A stretch of DNA of 64,000 nucleotides from Tetracentron sinense (taxonomy: Eukaryota; Streptophyta; Magnoliopsida; Trochodendrales; Trochodendraceae), in contig CM026567.1 of the NCBI GenBank assembly GCA_015143295.1, positions 9,752,416-9,816,415 of the forward strand, given 5' to 3'. The notes below the pieces were generated by a model that saw only the letters and a program-made list of their open reading frames with translations, did not search any database and was not told where the DNA came from. How positions within the stretch are numbered: the first letter of the stretch is position 1; each line of letters begins with the position of its first letter. Made by a program: the position numbers and the translations under genes. Below are positions 58,801 to 64,000 of this stretch, in pieces.

Positions 58801-59039
58801 AATAAAAAAAAATGAATTTTTTTAAGACACAAATAAATCATTGAGTTCCACTGTCAATCATTACAAAACCTAAAGAAAGAAGATCCACATCTATCTATAG
58901 TGCCCTAAATTGTCAATCTATTCATATAAACCAAAACTAACCTAATAAGCCCAAAAGAAAATAAAAATAAGTACCCGTAAAGGTCTTGTTCTTTCTCTCT
59001 TCCTTTCTTAGTATGTTATCCATCAATTTTTGTTGTTAC
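58801..59039 (-). other. 3' flank of the calmodulin-like gene
   Basis: About 240 bp, probably 3' UTR and adjacent sequence. It contains short A and T runs near 58806-58830 (A7 and T9 on the minus strand), which could be a decayed poly(A) end or ordinary AT-rich sequence. No canonical AATAAA was found on the minus strand. Confidence 0.5.
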
Positions 59040-59591
59040 TTACAATTCCAAATTCAAGGAATCCAAAGAACCAGAACCCATCGTCATAGTCTTGAATTCT
59101 TCCAAACTAATCATACCATCTCCATCACAATCCATAGCAGCAATCATCTTCTTGCACTGAGAAATCGTAGCTTCATCACCCAAATTCCTCAATACCTCAT
59201 GAATCTCTAGCGGAGATATCGATCCATTTTGATTGATGTCGAAGACCAAGAACGCGTCCTTCACATCTTGTAAAACCTTCGTTGAATCAACCCCTTTCGT
59301 GTTCAAATCGATGAACTCGCTTAAATCAATGAACCCATCGTCGTCTGAATCAGCTGCCTTGACCATCCTTTGCAACTCGTCTTCTGTTGTAGAATGTCCT
59401 AGGCTTCCCATACTCGAACCCAGTTCAGACCAAGAAATTTTCCCATATCCATTAACGTCGAATTTCTTGAAAACTTGTTCCAGTTCTTCAATCTGGGTTC
59501 TCGAATTTGAAGAAACTGGCCTTGATTCAGACAGGACATTGGAATTTGATTTGGGTTTCTTCTTCTGGGAGAAAAAAGATCGAATTCCCAT
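59040..59591 (-). CDS. Calmodulin-like calcium sensor (CML25/26-like), 183 aa
   Basis: Intact intronless ORF from ATG 59591 to TAA 59040-59042. A Lys/Ser-rich N-terminal extension (residues 1-33) precedes four EF-hands. Loops are at residues 45-56, 81-92, 118-129 and 154-165. Loops 2 (DSDDDGFIDLSE), 3 (DINQNGSISPLE) and 4 (DCDGDGMISLEE) have standard ligands. Loop 1 (DVNGYGKISWSE) has Tyr at the fifth position, so it may bind Ca2+ poorly. The order and wording (FKKFDVNG, EFIDLNTKGVDS, EVLRNLGDE) match the plant CML25/26 group, cytosolic Ca2+ sensors; intronless structure is usual there. The native upstream region is gone: 21 bp before ATG lies a solo LTR, and before that insertion the start sat about 30 bp from a truncated D LTR pointing at it. 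Confidence 0.88.
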   Translation of the reverse strand: MGIRSFFSQKKKPKSNSNVLSESRPVSSNSRTQIEELEQVFKKFDVNGYGKISWSELGSSMGSLGHSTTEDELQRMVKAADSDDDGFIDLSEFIDLNTKGVDSTKVLQDVKDAFLVFDINQNGSISPLEIHEVLRNLGDEATISQCKKMIAAMDCDGDGMISLEEFKTMTMGSGSLDSLNLEL

Positions 59592-59612
59592 GATTTCTCT
59601 CTCGTTTAATGG
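59592..59612 (-). promoter_or_regulatory. Remaining 5' leader of the calmodulin-like gene
   Basis: 21 bp between ATG and the solo LTR, CCATTAAACGAGAGAGAAATC on the minus strand in two parts: CCATT is the target duplication and the rest is leader. The leader continues beyond the LTR at 61913-61927 with GAGAGAGAAA. No promoter motif remains close to ATG. Confidence 0.6.
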
Positions 59613-61912
59613 TGTAGCGCCCTAGAACTTTTCACAGTTAATGAATAGTGCTCGCATAGCCAATTTGACCTTTCATGCAGTCCAACCATTAATAAGGAAG
59701 AATTTGGGAATTCTAGAACATTAGAAGTATTCCTTTTCCAATGACGAATCCAACGCAAGTTGAATCATCAAAATCCGACGAACGAGTCAAAAGATAAGGC
59801 CAAAACAACAAAAGCTGCAAAGCACCGATCTCTAGGGATCAATCGGTCCACAACCGATCGCTCGGTCCAACTAGCGATCGATCGGTCTAAAACCGATCGA
59901 TCGGTATCTGTCGACTGGTTAACTTTTTTGTATGGGAAAAAATCCCATAGAGGGTGCTTTCAACCGATTGTTCGGTCAACAACACTGATCGCTCGGTGAG
60001 GCACCGATCGCCCGGGGTCCTTCGCGTTTTGCAGAAATTTCATTAAGGGTTTTTTTGTCTTTTGGCCAGCACCCTTTGGCCTCATAAGGCTTGCTCGAGC
60101 CTTGGGTCCCCACTGACTATACTTAGAGCATTTAGAGAGAAAGGGAGAGGGGAGAAGAGGGTTTTTTCCTAGGGCATTATTGGTGAGAGGGGATCAAGGG
60201 TTTGAGAACCCCAGGATCTTCCCAAAAGCTTGGAATTCTCAAATCCAAACTCAAGCACGCGTGGAGCTTCTCCTCCAAGCTAGGGCAGCGTCTTCCACGA
60301 CATTCTCAAGGGTTTTTCTCCTTTTGTTTTCAAGGTTAGTACACCCTACTAACTCCCTTAGCAATAACTAGGGTTTTATCTAGAAAATGATGATGCTAAT
60401 ATTGTGTTCTCCCTTTTTCTTTGCAATATGCTACTTTATCAAATATGAACAAGATTAATGGAATTAATGGTGGGATTTACGAATGGATGAGGAGTTGGGG
60501 CGATTGGATGCCATGATGTATGATGTAAGGTGTGTAATGGAAAAATGGTGGAAGGACATGGTGTACATAATAAACACACAAATGATGTTTCATGAAATAC
60601 ACGAACTAAGAACTCGAACAAATGATTATGAATAAGTGCGCACTAAGTGTTTGATGAAATGTCCACATGAGAAATTAACAAGTTCAAATAGAACAATGCA
60701 AGTATAAATTGAGTAATCCTTCTCAATATGTTAACCTCGATTGCATGCTTTATATATTTGTCCAACTTTCCTCAGTTGTAATCATATTGAAAATTGAATG
60801 CCATACGCCTTTTCCTAGATTGTTCATGTCATCATGGTTGTCACTATTGACACGCACACAAGCACGCATGCATGCATGAGCCGGGTTTTCCAAAGTATAT
60901 GTATATGATAAATCAAACAAGAAAACAAGTACATGTCAAGGAGGTTGGTAGCCCAAGTGAAAGGTGCTAGCCTCAGGCTCTCAAGTTATTGAAAGAAGAC
61001 AAGGAGGTTGGTAGCCCAAGTGAAGGGTGCTAGCCTCTGGCTCTCAAGTTATTGAAACAAGACAAGGAGGTTGGTAGCCCAAGTGAAGGGTGCTAGCCTC
61101 TGGCTCACAAGTCAATGAAATGTCAAGGAGGTTGGTAGCCCAGGGATGTGCGGGTGCTAGCCTTTGGCTCACAAGTATAAAAGTCAAGCAAGCCAAGAAC
61201 AAGTCAGGAACAAGCAAGACATGTGATTCCAAACAAGACAAGACACACATGCATGATTTTCACAAGCAAGACCGAGACATGAAACGGGTCTCTAAACATG
61301 AGTTTTACTGGAGTTTTTGCATTCATGCACATATGTCAAGATATTTATATTGCTTCATTTTCAATGCTATAAATGTTATATGTTGCTAGTGTTGCTTAAA
61401 ATTGATTATTGTGTATTGTGGTTATTAATGTTTTGCTTTGTTATTGTTATTATTAGCTAGTAGCTTGTACTCACTGAGTATTCTATACTCAGCCGTACTT
61501 TTATGTTAGCAGGTACCGAAGAAGCCCTCAACCCTGAGCCCTGGGTTGAGGAAGGGTATGTTGAGGAGAGAGAGCCTCCTATCCCGATCCAGTCGTAGGA
61601 GGATAGGGATCGCGATGTCTGGCCGTACTTAGATTACTGTTGAGCATAGTGGGCTCGACATTTCTTTTGTATATTGTCAGGTGGGCATGTCCACCTTTAA
61701 CTTGATATGTTTTGTATAAAACTTGGAATATCGACTGTGTATAGAAAATAAAAATTTTGTTCATGCTTCCGCACTTATGTTTAGCTTCCGCACTCTGATT
61801 ATTGTTGTATTATATCATGCTTAGCCTTGTTCATTACAGGATGGTTTGGCAGGTACGAACAGTCACCTCTAAAGTATCCCTTAACTCCCAGGGGGTATTT
61901 TGCGGCACAAGA
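59613..61912 (+). mobile_element. A-family solo LTR next to the gene start (2300 bp)
   Basis: Starts TGTAGCGCCCTAG and ends GCGGCACAAGA, a worn form of GGGCGCGACA. Target duplication AATGG lies at 59608-59612 and 61913-61917. It has a GATC cluster (59825-60010), four minisatellite units (60938-61170), hairpin 61473-61493 and palindrome near 61679. Orientation is opposite to the calmodulin-like gene. No internal region. Confidence 0.93.
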
Positions 61913-61927
61913 AATGGTTTCTCTCTC

Positions 61928-62370
61928 ATTTTGATGATCCAACTTGCGTTGGACTCGTCTTTCAAAGGAGAACAACTTTGTCTTTAATGGAAAAATCTTA
62001 ATTCTGAGTTTTTAATGGTCTAAATGAGCTCTAAAGATGACTGGTCTGCAATTTCAACAGACAAAACATCGGAAAACCTACTTTTGACTTAGCTTAGACT
62101 AAAAATCTGGAAAAATATTAAACATGAACCTCGAAAAGGGTTTCAATAGCTTTCTAATGGTCTAAGAATTACTTGATTCCGATAAGCAGTGACAAAACTA
62201 GAGCTTCCTAAAGTTGAGGGTATGTTAAGGCATCCCTCTCTTTACAACTTTGATTAAGCCTTGATCACACCACACCAATTAGATATTAATACAAACTCAT
62301 TAAAACAATCAAAGACTATTATACCCCTAATAATTGCATTAAAGGCATGAAAAAGATTCAGGTTTCTACA
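61928..62370 (-). repeat. Truncated 3' LTR of the right-edge gypsy element (family D)
   Basis: Minus-strand start TGTAGAAACCTGAATC at 62370, directly after the PPT. It is homologous to the first part of 57755-58800 (inverted) up to the GCAAGTTGGATCATCAAAAT block, where it stops abruptly against the leader of the calmodulin-like gene. About 440 bp remain of an LTR expected to exceed 1 kb. Confidence 0.85.
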
Positions 62371-62382
62371 TCCTCCTCCTGT
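62371..62382 (-). other. Polypurine tract of right-edge gypsy element
   Basis: Minus-strand ACAGGAGGAGGA directly before TGTAGAAACC. Confidence 0.88.
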
Positions 62383-62404
62383 AAAAGAATTTCATCCCCG
62401 AAAT

Positions 62405-64000
62405 TTACGTACCTTAGGTGAATAAGTGGGGGTGCTTTTCGTGGACCTCGGGTTCTCTCTCCCAAGTAGCCTCTTCTCTAGAATGATGCTCCCATTGCAA
62501 GAGTACAAGAGGAATGAATTTAGAAATCAAGACTTACTCCTTCTGGTCTAAGATTTGAGCCGGTTGCTCCACTAGAGTCAGATCTTCCAGAATTTCTAAA
62601 GGTTCCAAATGAATGACGTGTGAAGGATCCGAAATATACTTCCTCAATATAGAGATGTGAAAGACATTATGCACCCCTGCCATGTGAGGTGGCAAGGTGA
62701 CCCAGTACGAAACTTCTCCGACCCAGGTGATGATCTCAAAAGGACCCACATATCTTGGACTGAACTTGCCCCGCTTTCCGAATCTCATCACTCCCTTCGT
62801 AGGTGAGATCTTGAAAAATACAAAATCTCTGACTTGGAACTCAAGATCCCTCGTGCGAGTATCGACATAGCTCTTCTGCCTACTTTGAGCTACTTTCAAC
62901 CTCTCCCTGATCAAATGAACCTGGTTCACTATCTGACCAACTAGTTTGGGACCCAAAAGCTTCCTCTCACGAACTTCATCCCAACACAAAGGTGAACAAC
63001 AACTCTTCCCATAGAGTGCCTCAAATGGAGTTATTTGAATACTCGCTTGATAGCTATTGTTGTAGGCAAATTCAACCAATGGCTGGTGATCATCCCAACT
63101 GCCCTGGAAGTATAACATGCAAGCCCGTAGCATGTCCTCTATGATCTGATTCACCCTCTCAGTTTGCCCATCAGTCTACAGAGGAAATGTCATGCTGAAA
63201 TCTAAACAGGAACTTGTGGCCTGTTGAAAACTCTTCCAGAATCTGGAAGTAAATCTAGGGTCTCGATAAAAAACAATACTAACCAACACTCCATCCAAAC
63301 GGACTATCTCCTTGATATAAAGGTTAGCCAATTGGTTAGAATTGAACGTGGTCCGATATGGAAGAAAATGAGCCGACTTGGTCAATCGGTCGACCATAAC
63401 CCAAATGGCATCAAAGTTTTTCATTGTTCTTGGCAAACTAACAATAAAGTCTATGGAGATATTTTTCCACTTCCACTCGGGAATAGGAAGTGATTGAAGG
63501 AGTCTTGCCGGTCTCTTGTGTTCGGCTTTTACTTGCTGACACACCAAACAGTTGGATACATAGGTAGCCACATCCTTTTTCATACCTTTCTACCAGAAAT
63601 ATTTCTTAAGGTTCTGCTACATCTTGGTACCTCTCGGATGGACAGTGTACTTGGACTTGTGTGCTTCATCCAGAATCTCCCTTCTTAAATTTTCATTATC
63701 CGGAACACAAAGTTTATCCTTGAAAGAGATTCCATCGTCATTCCAACAAAAATCCTCGAACCCACTGCTGAGTGACTTGTTAATGGCAGCGTGCAGTTCT
63801 TCATCATTCCACTGTAGGTCTTTAATCCTATCCAATAAGCTTGGCCTGACCATAATGTTAGCCAACAAAGCTCCAGACGCTCCAACACTGAAACCCACAT
63901 CAAGGCTAGACACTTCTTCAAGTAGCTTCTATTCTTGGACCATCAAGTATGCCAAGAATTTAGCAGGTCACATACTTAGCGCATCTACCACCACATTTGC
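62405..64000 (-). pseudogene. Gypsy integrase with chromodomain-like tail, partial at window edge
   Basis: Minus strand, entering from the right. 63617-63913 has the pre-finger region and HKSKYTVHPRGTKM. 63176-63583 has [34 protein letters not shown] and [14 protein letters not shown], where the usual SDRD is FYRD, so a catalytic aspartate is lost. A stop lies just before [10 protein letters not shown]. 62534-63154 has the C-terminal [15 protein letters not shown] and VHNVFHIS; then REEATWERE near 62470. Same lineage as A-minus and A-plus but clearly diverged. RT and gag lie outside the window. Confidence 0.9.

Noticed and set aside
58801-59612. Calmodulin-like gene as a processed retrocopy
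   Set aside because: It is intronless, but that is normal for this gene group; no flanking duplication and no clear poly(A) tail were found, so the claim is not supported.

Overview
The window is plant nuclear DNA, most likely from an angiosperm with a large repeat-rich genome. It consists almost entirely of nested retrotransposons: Ty3/gypsy elements of Tekay/Del chromovirus type, a Ty1/copia element, a Tat/Ogre-like gag-only element, a large LTR element without recognisable coding, and an L1-type LINE with DUF4283-type ORF1. One ordinary host-type gene is visible, a calmodulin-like protein at 59040-59591 (minus). No rRNA, tRNA gene or CRISPR was seen.

Layout. The deepest layer is a minus-strand copia element, now in four pieces: RT/RNase H at 22465-24181, integrase C-part at 31915-32143, integrase N-part at 36389-37051, and gag/protease at 57140-57754. 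Five insertions split it. (1) A family B LTR, from left of the window to 22464, contains a minus-strand gypsy element A-minus (306-20980, TSD ACGCC), whose gag is split by a plus-strand relative A-plus (7390-17418, TSD AAACT). (2) A gag-only element lies at 24182-31914 (TSD CCTAG). (3) A family B solo LTR lies at 32144-36388 (TSD TAGGG) and contains an A-family solo LTR at 33261-35648 (TSD TATAG). (4) Element C, 37052-57139, has two LTRs of 2161 bp each. It contains a LINE (39225-47669, 19-bp TSD), itself split by a solo LTR (42568-44769, TSD ATCAT), and another solo LTR (50851-53239, TSD TATAA). (5) A truncated family D LTR starts at 57755. The calmodulin-like gene follows, then a solo LTR (59613-61912, TSD AATGG) beside its start codon, then a second truncated D-type LTR that is the 3' LTR of a gypsy element running off the right edge. 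Nesting reaches four layers twice.

How the parts relate. Most element joints were fixed by finding LTR ends (TG..CA type), flanking 5-bp duplications, a primer binding site and a polypurine tract. The A elements carry gag, protease, RT, RNase H and integrase with a chromodomain-like tail, but both copies are broken by nonsense codons and/or frameshifts. Both appear to have a conserved GT-AG intron of about 135 bp between gag and pol. Reading through it ends Gag after a few codons; removing it joins gag to protease in frame.

The most unusual signal is in the gag-only element. Its leader and 3' region carry repeated small hairpins with similar architecture whose arms differ in sequence but remain complementary. 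LTRs of families A and B share a hairpin near their transcript-sense 3' part, seen at ten places. Element boundaries come from reading the sequence; RNA structures, splicing and relative ages are inference.
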